A DNA stretch of 64,000 nucleotides, from NCBI GenBank assembly GCA_036245805.1, contig BTRK01000004.1, positions 28,257,541 to 28,321,540 on the forward strand, written 5' to 3'. The translations under genes were made by a program, and so were the position numbers. The notes under the pieces are model-generated. The model did no database searches, was not told the origin of the DNA, and saw nothing but the letters and a program-made list of their open reading frames with translations. Below are positions 10,901-24,095 of the stretch, piece after piece. Within the stretch, counting starts at the first letter, position 1; every line of letters begins with the position of its first letter. This stretch comes from Pristionchus mayeri (Eukaryota; Nematoda; Chromadorea; Rhabditida; Neodiplogasteridae).

Positions 10901-13900
10901 CATCTTCGACGTCTCCACTCCTGCCATCCAGAGTGGTACTGTACTTTCCAATATCCCATTTTAGAACTTATTCATTGGTTTCCTTACGGAAGTGATTTGA
11001 AATGTATTTTAAAATGTATCCAGAAAATATTTCGTATTTTCCAATCTTGGATTCATCGAGTACTCCTGCAGGATATCTTCGGACGATGTGCGATCAGTTC
11101 ATCATCAATCTGGAGCAGATGCCCGGAGACGAGAGAACACTCGTATCTTTTTTTATTTAATTGTCTTAATTTTTCCAATCTTTTTTTTAACATCTTTTTT
11201 TCTAAGTCCAAAATTAGACTGTCTGGGTAACCGTTCGATTCCATGGAAAATCGGAATCGAACGGTTTTCGTTTCGGCGTATGTGTATACTATGCTTGAAC
11301 AAAAATTAGTGTGGATGGTGGTTGCCTCCTTCATCTCTCTCTCATTTCTCCTCCTTCGAGATGTCCTTCGTCGCTGTCGATGCTTCTCTCCATTTCTTCC
11401 AGTTCACCACTCCAGGGAAACTGCCGAGGGAATTGGTAGTCGATGAGGTCGACGGTGAGATATGAATCCTTTACATTTTTAGACCCTTCTTTTGTTGTTG
11501 TGTTTGTTGTATTTTTAAATCATATTTCCATTACCCTGAACAGTAGATCAACAAATGCTCGTTAGTTATTGTATGCTGAATTTGTTCGTATTGCAGAGAT
11601 GTTCCTTCCCTCGAACACGGGTCTGTTGGTGAAGCTGAAGGTGTTCAAGGAGGTAAGCAGATCGTTCCTTCAATTTTTTCTTAAGTTAGATTCCTAACGA
11701 TATTCCAACTCTTATCAAACAATTTTTTTTCCTATTCTCAAACGATATACCTCAAATGAAATTATATATTACGTAGTTAGTTCTATTTCATTATTTTGGT
11801 CCAACCATGGATGATTGGCTCAATTCTCTCTTTGCAGTCAATCCGTTCCTTCCTCACTCGTCTTCCCGAGCTCTTCTCCACTCCTTCCCTCTCCTCCTCT
11901 TCGAATGCCCTCGGAAGTGCCCTCAACGTAGCCAAGGAAATGATCGTGAGTCTACTTCAATTGCTTTTATTTTACTCATTCATACTAATATCCATGTGCA
12001 TTCCCTAGCAATATTCAATCCATCGAACTATTGCTAAAAGATAAAATGTTGATTATTCCTATTTCCAGTAAATCTTTTCCATAAATAATGTCAATTAAAT
12101 GCTAACTTGATGATTCAGTCTGAGCTGGGTGGTCGTGTGACGATCTTCCAGTGTTCTCTTCCCTCCATCGGACCGGGCACTCTCAAGCCACGAGATGACC
12201 CCAACAAGAGAGCAGGAGGAGTATGTTTATTTCCCACCTTTATTTCAATGCTCATTGAAATTACTATTTTTTTGTCAGCAATTTTTAAAGTCTAAAAGTG
12301 GGATAACTGTTGTAGGAGTGTGACGTCACTCCGGCCTCCGACCACTACAAGAAGTTGGCACTGGATTGCACTGCAGTCCAGATGGGCATCGACATTTTCT
12401 CCTTCGCGAGGGAGTACATCGATCTGGCCACACTCTGTCAGTCAACCATATTAGGGTCTATCAACAGTAGTTTGAAATACTGAAATAATTCAGAATGAAA
12501 ATTCCAATCATGCAATCATTGGTTGCAGCCGAGGTGGCGAAGTTCAGCAGTGGGAGTGTCTATCGATTCCCCGGATATCAAGCAGATGAGAACATTGTCG
12601 AGACGAGGAGATTCGAGAAGGCCAGTTTGTATCCACTTCATTTTTTATGAGGCAACATCACTGTCAAAGAATAATGATCCTTTTAAAATCTAAAAATTTA
12701 AAATCTAAGTTGTGATAATTATTTATCTCCAGGTGTTCACTAGATATCTGACTCGTAAGATTGGATTCGAGGCGGTGCTCAGGATTCGATGCTCCAGAGG
12801 TTTGCTCCTTCCTATTTACTGCTGCTAAATTTTAAAAATGCAATAGACCCTTTTAGTAGGATTACTCTCAAATGCGTTCTAATTCGCTAATCCGAATCTC
12901 ATAAATGTGCATTCCTTATACGGATAAGTAATAATCATTGCACGAAAATCAATGTTATTTGCGTGGTTGTCAGTAGTTAGTCCCTAATACTGATAACCTG
13001 AAAATTCATCCATTGTGATAAGGATGCCCGGATGATGGATTGTTTACTACAATCATAGTCAGTGATGGATTACAAGTGAGCACGGGTTTGAATGATGAAT
13101 GGACTCTGCATTTCAAATTATCAACACCATCCGGTTATCGTGATTTTGTTTCGTACTTTTGATTCAGTTACGAAGTATATTCTCGCGCAATTTTGTACAG
13201 CGAAATAAGTAGCAATATGTGCGTAGGTCCCTAAATGATTGCTTCTCTGGTCATTTGTGACATTCCTCCTCCCTCATTCTCCTTCTTCCCCATCAAGTGG
13301 ATGTTGATAGATGATAAGGGTGAGAAGAAGGGGGAGCGTCAATTAATCACCGCTCACATTTCGACGGACGTCTTCCTTTCTCTTCTTTTTCTCTTCCTCC
13401 CGGTCATCAATCTCGTACTCTCACTAGGATAGAGTAGATCCGAGAGAGATTGATAAGAAGTGGAGGAGACGTGGCTGTCCTCCCATCAACAACCCTCGTA
13501 TCGTTGACTGCATCGAGGAATTTGTAGACCTACGTGTTCCCCTGGAAGGTGATAAGAAATGAAACACCGATGTACAATTTACTGCTCAGCTCATCTTGTT
13601 TTCACAATCCGGACGTAGGATAGCCGTAAATAGAACCTTGGTTGATAAGGTGCTGCATTTCCGTGGGCGTTAGCAACGTTCGATAAGAGATGGGGGGAAA
13701 GTAGGAGTGGGATCATCAATCAAGTGGCTGTCACATCTAATCAGCCTCACTCTCTCACCCCATTTACGTTCTCCCTTCCCTTATCATTCTCACTTCCTGT
13801 GTAAACTTCCCCATCCCGCGCGATCTCTCTCCCCCCCCCCCCCTCCCCCTCCCCCTCCCTCCCCTCTCTCATCTGGCTATGATCACTCACTCTATCACTC

Positions 13901-16088
13901 ACCGCAGCCAATCTTATGATAACGAGTTTCTTTTCTCTTCTCTCTATCGCTTGAATAACACCGAGTAACATCTGTACTCGATACGAGAGAAAGAAGAGAA
14001 GGAGGGACATCAATTATGATAAAAATAGAATGATGATGAGGGGAAGTCATCAATCACCATGCGAAGTCGAGAGATAGTAAAGGAAGGGAAAACAAGCATC
14101 ACGAGACTACTAGTCCCCCCTTGATCTCCCCTTGATCTCCCCTTGATCTCCCCTGCAGGAATCGGCATCTCCACCTTCTTCGGCAACTTCTTCGTTCGAT
14201 CCACTGATCTACTCTCTCTCGCCAATTGCAATCCCGATTCTGCAGTCGGAGTACAGCTCAATATCGAGGTACGGTGGATGAGAGGGGATTACGGTAGGAG
14301 TACGACTGGTGATTGATCACCCACTCTCAGGAGAAGATCGGGTCGTCGACTGTGTGCTTCCAAGCTGCACTACTGTACACTTCGTCCAAGGGTGAGAGAG
14401 AAAGAAATTAGCACAGAGTTTTCCTTTGAAGCTGTATATATTTCACACATTTCATTGGAATAAGTCAAATCGACTGAAATACACGTGAACCATATATTAT
14501 TTATCAATGAAATAGTGCTTCGTACTCAATTCGTGCCCTCAGGCGACCGTCGTATCCGCGTGCACACTCTCTGTCTGCCGACGACGAATGAATTGTCCAC
14601 CCTCTTCAACAATGTCGACCTCAAGGTACATTTCATAGCAAGATCAAGTTTTCCTTTGAAAAAACTGGATTTTGTTTGAATAATATAATTTGATTTGAGT
14701 TTACTGTAGTGAGTATTTAAATGGCTTAATTTGAGGCGACGGTGTCTCTGCTGGCGAAGATGGGAGTGGATCGAGCGTGTCAGGGAGCTGCACTGGCTGA
14801 CTGCAGAGAAGTAAGAGAAGAGAAGAGGGGAGGACAAGGGCAGAGTCGATCACGGATGCAAAGAATTTGGAACCTTAATAATGATATGTATAATTCCTAA
14901 ATAATAATATGTATTATTGTCATGGTGATCCCTTTGTTGAACTCTTTCCTCTCAGGCGATAGTGAATGCCTCCGTGGATGGTTTGGGAGCATTCGCGAAG
15001 ACGGCAGGAAGGACGGGAGTGCTTGCACCCAGAGGAGGACAATTGAGGTGAATGGAAGGAATGAGGAACATGCCTACGATTGAATTGTGATGATGAGGGA
15101 GAAGGGAGAAAAAGGATTGTGGAATAGGATTGGAGATTGTATCTGCTTCAGATATCTTCCGTTGCTCTCTCTGGCGATGCTCAAGGGCACTGCATTCGCT
15201 GCTGGAAGGTATTCCATCCATCGAACTATTTCATTCCGTTGTGACGTCATGCTAAAAACCAATATATTTTATTCCTGAAATTTGCTTGTTTCTTATATGG
15301 TATATTCTTCTTCGTTGTAGGAGTATTCGACTGGACGATCGAGTGATGGCGATGTGCACGATGAGGAATGGGAGTGCAGATCACGTCTTCACGGAGATGT
15401 ATCCACTCGTGTACAGACTCAATGAACTGCCCCAGGTCAGAGAGAGGGGAGAGGGGAGAGGGCGACTGGGCCAGAGAATTACCACGTATTTTTTTTGCTC
15501 TGCTGAAATATATTAATTTTAAGCTTAATTTGAACATGGATTGAGTGGGTGTAATGATTAAGTAGAGGATTCGCTAATCGACAAGTGTGGTTGCAGTTGG
15601 AGGAGTCGGCCGAGCCCCGACCCGTGGCTGCTTCCTTCGAGCACATCCAGAGGGACGGCGTCTACCTCATGATTTCTAGTTAGAGCATCACCTTTAATTA
15701 TTGTTTTAAATCAGTGCTGTTCGTTTGATATTTACTGTATTATTTTATGTGGTTGACGACGTGGTTGGCAGGTCACTGGGTCCTCATCTACGTCGCAGCT
15801 TCTTCCGATCCCCAATTCCTCGAGCAACTCTTCGGAATGAGATACCATCTGCTCGAACCAGTCAGTACTTTTGCTAAATGTGCACTCAATATCTACCTAT
15901 CATTCTCATCTTGACTAGGAGGTGTATCATCTTTCCTCAATGAATTGTCCGTGTTCTCCTTCCACACTCATCTTCTTCAGCTCTCCTTCCGAGAAGTCTC
16001 CACTCCCACCTCTCAGCGATGCCACTCCTTCGTTTCCTCTCTCATACAACGATTCCAAATCTACAATGCGCCTCTCGTCGTACGGTAA
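7919..16088 (+). CDS. sec-24: SEC24, COPII coat cargo-binding subunit, 1003 aa, 29 exons
   Basis: SEC24 pairs with SEC23 and selects cargo at ER exit sites. Exons read from 7919..8026 to 15919..16088 sum to 3012 nt with all phases closing. Residues 1 to about 300 are Pro/Gln-rich and disordered ([20 protein letters not shown]). The zinc-finger domain shows [12 protein letters not shown] and WKCNLC. The trunk follows ([33 protein letters not shown]), then the beta-sandwich, helical ([37 protein letters not shown]) and gelsolin ([17 protein letters not shown]) parts. It ends IYNAPLVVR. Length fits the family. Two introns use GC donors (after 9360 and 12620). The largest intron, 12800-14158, has repeats near its acceptor. 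Symbol without paralogue number because nematodes have two. Confidence 0.96.
13830..13865 (+). repeat. C-rich low-complexity tract in sec-24 intron
   Basis: A run of about 14 C followed by CCCCCT-type units, in the 1.36 kb intron 12800-14158. The reverse strand is G-rich and could form a G-quadruplex. Nothing else in this intron looks coding; a 65-codon open stretch at 13235-13432 has no splice support. Confidence 0.8.
14121..14153 (+). repeat. Three tandem copies of TTGATCTCCCC before a sec-24 splice acceptor
   Basis: An 11-bp unit repeated three times without mismatch, ending 5 bp before the CAG acceptor at 14158. It takes the place of the usual U-rich tract of a nematode 3' splice site. 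Confidence 0.9.
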
Positions 16089-19000
16089 GCCGGATCGTCG
16101 AGTGCGTAGGAGGGGTTACGGCAGCGCGGTGGGGTATTGGTCCCCCCTCACCGCAGACTCTTCTCACTCTTAACTCATCTCAACTACTACTACCATAACT
16201 CATCCCTTCTCCATTCTCTCTCTTTCTTCTTCCTCTTTCCCGCTCTCCTATCATGGTTGTACATCAAATACGTAAGAAGTGAAGGAAAGGAAGAAGAAGA
16301 CGGTCAGAGTATAAGAAAGTGATGGATGACTGTAGATGGACAGGAGAAGGGGAGCGATGGTAGATCAAAACTCGATCCTCTCCTTCGCATCCTCTCTCAC
16401 TTTCGGGATGGGCCAGTCGGTGTAGTAATCAGTTGGAAGAATCTAGAGATGATGAATCGCCTTGTCCTTCTTATCCAAGATTGAAGAGAGGTTGCGATTA
16501 GAGGAGATGTTATGTTAAAGAGTGAAGGATAGGTCACGGAAGTCATGTCATCGGCATAGTCCTGTTACGTACGTTAACGAATTGGTCGATAGGAATTCAT
16601 TGGTTTGCTGTGTAGCGGCGGAGATGAATGGTAAAATACCAGATGGATTGTTCCCCTTTGAATCCCTCGATCGTTCCGTTCTCAATCCCTCTTCTCGTCT
16701 GTCGGGATGCTTAAAAGAATTGAGATCACTCAGAGTGTCATCGAGAGAGGGGAGGAAGGCACTAAATCTGGCCTCGAGGTCTTCTGTCCCTGTTAACGAC
16801 CACTCCCTCCATCCCTCTCTCCCCCTCTAGGAGGGACACTGAATGGTGTTGTCGCACGAGAAGATTGACGTGTAATGAGGCACTCAATTGACACCCCGAC
16901 AGAGGGAATCTCAGAGGGCGGCGTCTTTGAGAAGAAGATGAGATGAAGGAGAGATGGAGGGAGAGGAAGTACAGGGGATAGGGCGATACGATAGGAATTG
17001 AAGTGAATGGATCGCATGATTGGGAGAGGGTGATCTGTATAGACCCTCGATGGGTATATCCCCTCACTTCGCTTGTGGTGGATGGATTGACTGCTTGCTC
17101 TGATCAAATCCATATGGAGGTGTTGCTCCCCCTTGCTCCTACTCAATCTTCGTCCGTTCGTTTGTCTCTCCTTCCCTGGATGTCCCTTCTCCCTCCCTCA
17201 GTCCATCCATCCATCTCAAGGAAGGAGAGCGAATGAGCAATGATGCATCATCAGGAATGGAAAGGGGCAGAAACAGGAGGATGAATGCAGTGGGAGAGGC
17301 GATACGATTGATGAGAGGAAGCTGTGAGAGGGAAGAGGAAATGACTCCGTCCCAGGAATCAGTGGATGAGGAGCGAGAGATGGCAATACTGTCTGCCAAA
17401 TCCACGGATCGGGAGCTAAGGGCTGCTATAAATTATGATTCCAATGTTGAGTCTTCCACTTTTACATATCGTTTACCATAATTTAAATCACCGAATTCTA
17501 AGGGGGGGGGTGGAGGTAGCAAACAACTGTTGGTTGCTAGCTAGTTTTTATGAAGGGTATCAAAACAGATCCCTTTTAAATGCTGCCGGGCTTCCCGAGC
17601 CGCAGATTTGACTGAGTACAGTTGAATGCTCGACCAGGCGACAAGGAGAAGTCCCTCTCTTCTCAAGTAGTCATTCAGTGTTCGCGAGTGTAGTCATCGG
17701 AGGCTGATGGCACATAAACTTCTTCTTCTCTTGTGGTAGTTGAATGAGTCCATCATCGCTCATCCTAATCGTCCTTCTTCTTTCCTTCCGACGTCTCTTC
17801 TCCTCTCAGTCCATTTCATTCCATACAAACGGCGATCGCGGGATTTTAGTGACACTTCTCGGCTGTCTCTTTTCCTTTCTTCCTCTTCCTCCTCAATCAT
17901 AAACTTTATCGATGCCTCCGTCGGAGAAAAGGCCAAAGGCAGTAAAAGTGTGTGGGGGTCCTTCCGATCCATCCTGCTGCTCTCTTGTTTCTCAAGAGGA
18001 GGCGGCATCGTCAAAACGATGCTCCGAGACATAAATCGAACAGGAGTTTATGAGAGCCAGCGAAGTTTATCGTCGACGATTTCGAGAAGAGCGAAGGGCA
18101 CTAAAAAGCAGAAGGGGAGAAGGGCTAATGGAGGGAGGAATCGAAGGGAAAATGCAGTTCACAGATCGGATGAGGATGGTGCAAGTGATGGATGCATCGA
18201 TGAGCAGTTCCCCTCCTCCATCACATCTCGAGGATGCATCCTTCTATTTATATCGATGGCATCAACAGAGGTGCGAATGAGAGGGTCGTTACTCCTCGTC
18301 CCTCTGTCCCCCATCAGTCGATTTGTCTGTTGTTGTCTTGTAACTGATGTCGAAAGTGAGGATAAGTCTGCGCCCCTTGGAGAGGGAAGGGGAGAGGAGA
18401 GAGGGAGTAGGCTGTTTGGATGCGAGTTCAATAGTGATGAATTGGTGTGCGGAGGATGGATGGATGATGGGAAGAAGACAGCAAAAGATGAAGAACCTCC
18501 CCGAGAAGGAGCAGAGAGAGAGGGAGTATGAGGAAGAGTGATGGAGAGATACGAACTCCCGAATGGGGAGAGCAACCAGCCAGAAGGAGGAGAGGAGAGG
18601 GCTGTGACAAGAAGATACGCAAGAAGGAGTGAGTGATGAGAGGAGCGAGGAAGTGCAATCACTCAACCATCTGTAGCCCATCCCCTTCCCCCCATCAAGC
18701 AATGATTGGGGAAAGGCACAAAAAGAGAAGAGGGGCATGGGAGATGATGGGTGGAGTGATGGATGACCCATCGGGGGCACTTCTCATAGAGAACTCGTGT
18801 CAAACAGACACATCCATCAAGTGGGGAAGATCACGAGAAGGCAGAACTGATCCGGTACGGACCATCGTACGTCGATCAGAAGATCCCTCGAGAGGGGACC
18901 GTCTTCGTTCACACTCGATGGAGAGGGCTGTATCTCGTCTATAGATCAGGGGAAGTATTCGTTTCCTGCCCATTCTCACTCTTTCTTCTCCTCATTCTTC

Positions 19001-19854
19001 CCTCACCACTCCATCTGTCACGATCTACCCAGTAATCGAGCTGATCAATCTCCCTTCTCTGCAGATGGAAGAGGGAAGGAGAGAAGTGTCGGTGTGTATC
19101 TTGAGATGAGAAACACCGATAGGCGAAGGAGGCTAATGAGGCAAGGCTGATGGATGAAGGAGGGCAACTCATTCTGTTTACTCATTGATGCACTATTATT
19201 TAGCCACATTTAAACAGATATCAATTATGATATCGAACGATTGACAAGGATTGTGTTCATCTTCTTGTCTCCCTCCGTCCCTCATCATCTTAGTAGATGT
19301 TGCCGGTCCCACCATTTCTCATCCACTCAATGCCCCTTCGACTCTCCCTCTCACAAAGTGCGTTCTTTCGCGAGCGAGAGTGGACGAGAGAGTGTGTGGA
19401 ATGGAGAGAGTGCAGGGGGAGTGCGATTGATGAAGTACCGTCCGTGTGTGAGAAGACAACAGCCAAGAGATGGATGATGATGGGGACTGCTCTCTTCGGT
19501 TGGTACGCTCTCTCGTCGTCCTCCCTTCTGAGAGCCCTTAGGAGAATGACACATTTGACGACGGATTTGGCGCCAACACAAAGAACTGAATATGAATTGT
19601 GGAAGTCCCTCTATTCGTAGTCAAAATTATTCCATTGTTTATTCATTGTTGAGTTTGTGCGGCTGCACCGTAGACTTAGGAATGGAACTGGTCGTAGAGG
19701 AGTCTCCGTTCCCACACTCTTCTTACTCTTCCTCTGCTGTCCAACTCACTCCTCATTAGGGGAACATTCTCTCACGTTTTTCTCACTTGACTGCTGTTGG
19801 TGAAAGGCCGTTTGAGAGAGATGATGATTGCACGTTGAGTGTACGGTAGAGGAA

Positions 19855-19870
19855 GGGGGGGGGGGGGGGG
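19855..19870 (+). repeat. Poly-G run of 16
   Basis: Sixteen consecutive G. Similar shorter G or C runs occur at about 22047, 23126, 24321 and 28771. Long G runs are prone to deletion in nematodes lacking the DOG-1/FANCJ helicase; here it is just a sequence landmark. Confidence 0.9.
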
Positions 19871-21700
19871 AGAGATCAGAGATCAAGAAAAGATGTGAGA
19901 ATGTAAGGGTGATTGATTGGGTGTTGATTGGTCGCCGATCGGTCCCACTAGGGCGACGTCTTGGGACAGTCGGCGTTCCTTTCTCTTCTCTCTCTCTCTC
20001 TGAGTGTTCCCCTCTTCACACCTATCTATCAATCTCTCACCCTCATTTGATGACCAGCCCTTCCCTTTTGTGCACGCACAACGTAAGGAAGGAGGAAGAA
20101 GCGAATCAATGGGGTGTGTGAAAGTGATTGAGAGACGGGATGGAAGATCTCCCATCGTTGCTTCCATCAACGATGAAGCAGTCATTCAACTATACTCGCC
20201 CTCTCTTGGTCTCTATTCTCGTAGTTCCTCTGATTCCCTTTCCTTCTCTTGATGGCTCAGTCATCTTCATCGGAGCTTCCTCCTCCTCATAAAGGGAGCC
20301 GCTCTCTCTCTCTCTCTCCTCCTCCCCTCTCTCTCTCTCCATCGGGCGGAGGCTCCTTCAGAAGAGGGGCAGAGAGGAGTGGCTATCAATCAGACTCACT
20401 CCAAACGAGCAAATGTGAGAGTGAGAGATGAGAGGAGGAGACCGGAGAGATTGATGGGAGAGCGGACGGGCGAGTGGGAAGAGTCGTGTTGAGACAAGGA
20501 GAGATTATGGTAGAGGAGGTTACGGTAGGTAGATCAAACTGTCCATTCCAGAGAGGATTCGCCGCTGCGTGATCTATTCGTGTCCAGATTCGTGGAGGAT
20601 CGATCGGAATCGTCACATTCGTATGTAGAGTTCATCAATCACATCAAGAAGGAGATCGGCCACTGATCGATTCTCAGCTCCCTGATATCGATTGATCAAT
20701 TAGTCTTACGGTACCTGCATGCAACTGATGTTAGATTTGTTCTACGTATATATTCCTATCATTTATACAGTTCTTTCACTATTTTCGCCTACAGCGGTTT
20801 CATAGTTGTTTTCTTCTCTTATTTTTTTGCAAAAATTACATTGTGTTATACTCGGTATGGTTTGACTACTGATCCGTGATATGCTCTCTGCTATTCTCCT
20901 CAATGCATGAACTTTCGATACACCGTATCCCTTCCTGTATCCTTCTCAGACTAGTAATAATACCCAATTCTCCTGCACGTTTCAATTCCACAACTATTAC
21001 GGTATGTGAAGCTCGCCCCTGTCCCGTTGAAAGAGTACTGTACTTACTCCTGTCTACCGTATCCTTATTTTTCCCCGCTTCCCAATTGTTCAAATATAGA
21101 TTGTATGAGTACTGTGATGATGTCTATGTGCATTCTACCTTGATTCCCCCTCTGTATCAGTCAGATCGTTCCTTGATCCGTCGACCGCCCTACAGTTGTC
21201 TGCTGTCATTCACTCAGTTCGGTGTAGGTTTGAAGATGCGAAACGACCCTTTCTCTCCTCTCCCATCTCCTTCGCCCCACTGGAAACCGAAGTATTTATG
21301 ACCTCTTTACCACCCATCACGAGCCTACCACTCACTGTCGACCCTCCTTCTACCCATCCCATTAGTCCCCATCCCATTCTAGATGTAGACATACCGTATC
21401 CAAATATCGATTGAATCGCTCTCTAATCTAGGCGCTTTCTCTCGCGGGTTCTTACCTCGAGACAGTGTGCATTCAAGAGACAATAGTACATCCCCTCTCT
21501 CGAGTGCTGTGGATGGGAGTTGGACAGTACTCATCATCTCTATTTGGCACCTCATCATAACATAAACCATTTTCCTGAGCAGCCCATCTCCTCCAGTATG
21601 TAGAAATTCTCATTCCCGATAGAGCGAAGTAGTAGAGTTGACACCAAAACAGAGAGTTTATAACTATTTATTTGTACGCGATTGTGATGATAAATGAAGT

Positions 21701-21766
21701 CTAAAGAATCCCGTGCATGAATGAGAGAACACAGCTAAAGAATCCCGTGCATGAATGAGAGAACAC
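21701..21766 (+). repeat. Exact tandem duplication, 34-bp period, two copies
   Basis: CTAAAGAATCCCGTGCATGA and the next 12 bases occur at 21701-21732 and again at 21735-21766 with no mismatch, separated by AG. Lack of divergence points to a recent duplication. Confidence 0.92.
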
Positions 21767-24066
21767 CCTGGAAAGGCGAAAGAATACAAATGCGGACGGG
21801 CTAGAATGATTTATGGTCAATCCATCAATCTACCCACAAAGAAGAGGAAATATGAATCTAAGGGAGACGGGGGGAATACATTTATCCGAGAGTAAAAGTA
21901 AAGCGATGATTTATTGTCTCTCTGAGCGTCTCTCTTCTCTCCCCTCCCCTCTCCAACCATTCCCTCCCTTGATTTATCCTTGTGAATATAACTACGGCTC
22001 ATCGTAAATCTCGCACCCTCCTCTTCTTCTTCCCAAGTTGACGCACCCCCCCCCCCCTTCCCTCTGCACTATCCCCCCCTCTCTCACCGACGAGAGAGTG
22101 TGTCCATCGAGGAGAGTCCAGGAGGGAGAGGGAGACGAGAGATTGTGGTCAGTGAGGAGAGAGGGGCAGTGATGCCCTCCTGCCTAACTCATATCGAAGT
22201 GGTTTGACACTGATGCGAACTGTCTCCCGAACGACCCGCTTTGTCACACTGTACTGTGTACTGAGATGGAAGTGACAGGTGTGATCTACTCCCTACCGTA
22301 CTCCCCTTCTTCCCCTCGAGAATCCATCCTCCCCCCCTCTAGATATGAGTTATCAGACATAAGGACGATGGATGGGCGACAAGAGAAGATCGAGAATGAA
22401 GTATTATGATGGATCGAGGGAAGAAAGAGGAAAGAAGAGAATCCCCGTCGGAAGATGAACAACTACTTACATAGAGGGCAAAGTATGGTTGGATACGGTA
22501 GGGATACGGTAGTATTTCGTCGTCTATTCTTTCCATCAATCATATGAGACAAGTGTGAGCGTCTGTTCGGAGTGTCTCATTGAAAGAAGAATTTGAACAG
22601 TTCCCTCTGGAGGATGGGGAATGCGATCGTAAACTGATTCCTCTTCTCGGTAGGTCATCTGATCTTTCTCCGGGTGTATTATCGGAAGTAGAAAGGGAGA
22701 GATGCGATATGATGGGCCAATAAATCAGTCTTCCCTCCCTCTCACAACTGTCTTATCCTCTCTCCACTCTCTATCTTCTCATGTAATCAGTCTCCTATTC
22801 GAAAAGTGGTCAAGATTAATGAGAGACGGAAGGATTTGTTGATCGGGAAAGAAGAAAGAGAGAAGAGAGGAGTAATGGATTGCTTATCACCGCGTATCCA
22901 TCACAGTCTGATGCAGCAGCAGATACTGTAGAATGGCCAATTGTACAGTAAGATCGAGAGGGATACTGTAGTGGTATCTCGATAGTCTCCAGCTGCGACA
23001 AGGACACTGCAGTGGGAGATGATTGAGGATGACACACCTGGACTCTCGCTGCGAATTCTCTTCTCTCCGTGAGAGATCTCTCGATGATGCATCATCATCT
23101 AATTGTGAGTGTCTGGGGGGAGGGAGGGGGGGGGGGCTTTCGTGTCTCCGTGTCATTCCCCATTTGCCAACCTGTCAATAATCATGTTAGGCAGTGAGGC
23201 AGTAGCTGATGATGATTGAACGATGGGCTCTCATCATTCATACAGTATATGGTGGTGCACCGTGAGAATGCTGTAGTCGAGTGTATCGTGCCTTTCTCAT
23301 TTTGTCTCTACATCGATGAGTGTTCTCTTGGGGGACAGGTGTGAAGGGTGGGGGCAGATCAAAGGGTGGATGGTCATTCGTGCCTCCCTTCCCATCTCCT
23401 CTTCCCTTCATAAATCATGCACTGCAGCTACTCACTTCTTTCTCCCTTCCTCCCTCAGCTCTTTTCTAATAAATCTTCGCACGCCCAACTTGTCTACGAC
23501 TTTGCGCCGAAAAAAGAGGAGAGGAAGACAAAGAAGAGCGCCGCGAATGGACTCTCGACACGAAAGGCTGATGATGATGATGGAGTACGGTAATCGAGGG
23601 ATACTGTCACAGCAGGGGATGGAAGGAGGCATCAATCAGTCACAACGGGTCAATCATGTCTCATTGCGCAGCCGAGATATTTCGGCATCTTTGTCTGGGG
23701 AGATTAGGAGTGAGATAAGGAGGGAGGGAGACAGAGAGAAGAAGGGATGAGTGATGGACTGAGAGCCATTCACTTACGAGGAAGGAGGATACTCTGATTT
23801 ACAGTGACCATAGGGTGACCACCAGTGACCACCTCTCTTGAATCAAGTCCCTCCAGAAGGATATTGATGCAATGGAAGGGGAGAAGTAAGGGTGATCTAA
23901 TTGCAATTGGATGCACCGATCTGTTCTCTCTCGCAAAGAATAACAGAAGAAGCAGAGAGTAATCCGGTTCTCTCTTCGCCCAATCTCGAACCGAATGGCC
24001 TCCCTTCCTTCCCATTACTTGATCCCCTCGGATCTCTTTACTCTACAGCACGTGCCATCCAAAGAA

Positions 24067-24095
24067 GGAAGGGAAGGGAAGGGAAGGGAAGGAAG
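24067..24095 (+). repeat. GGGAA microsatellite
   Basis: Four to five units of GGGAA/GGGAAG, inside otherwise purine-rich non-coding DNA. Confidence 0.85.

Noticed and set aside
13235..13432. 65-codon frame in the long sec-24 intron
   Set aside because: SEC24 homology joins cleanly from 12799 to 14159 without it.
17740..18531. 263-codon plus-strand open frame
   Set aside because: Overlaps equally long frames on the other strand in purine/pyrimidine-biased DNA, no known domain, no splice or start context. Treated as chance.
18159..18780. Overlapping minus-strand frames of 163-167 codons
   Set aside because: Same biased region; Ser/Pro/Leu composition follows from TC-rich DNA.
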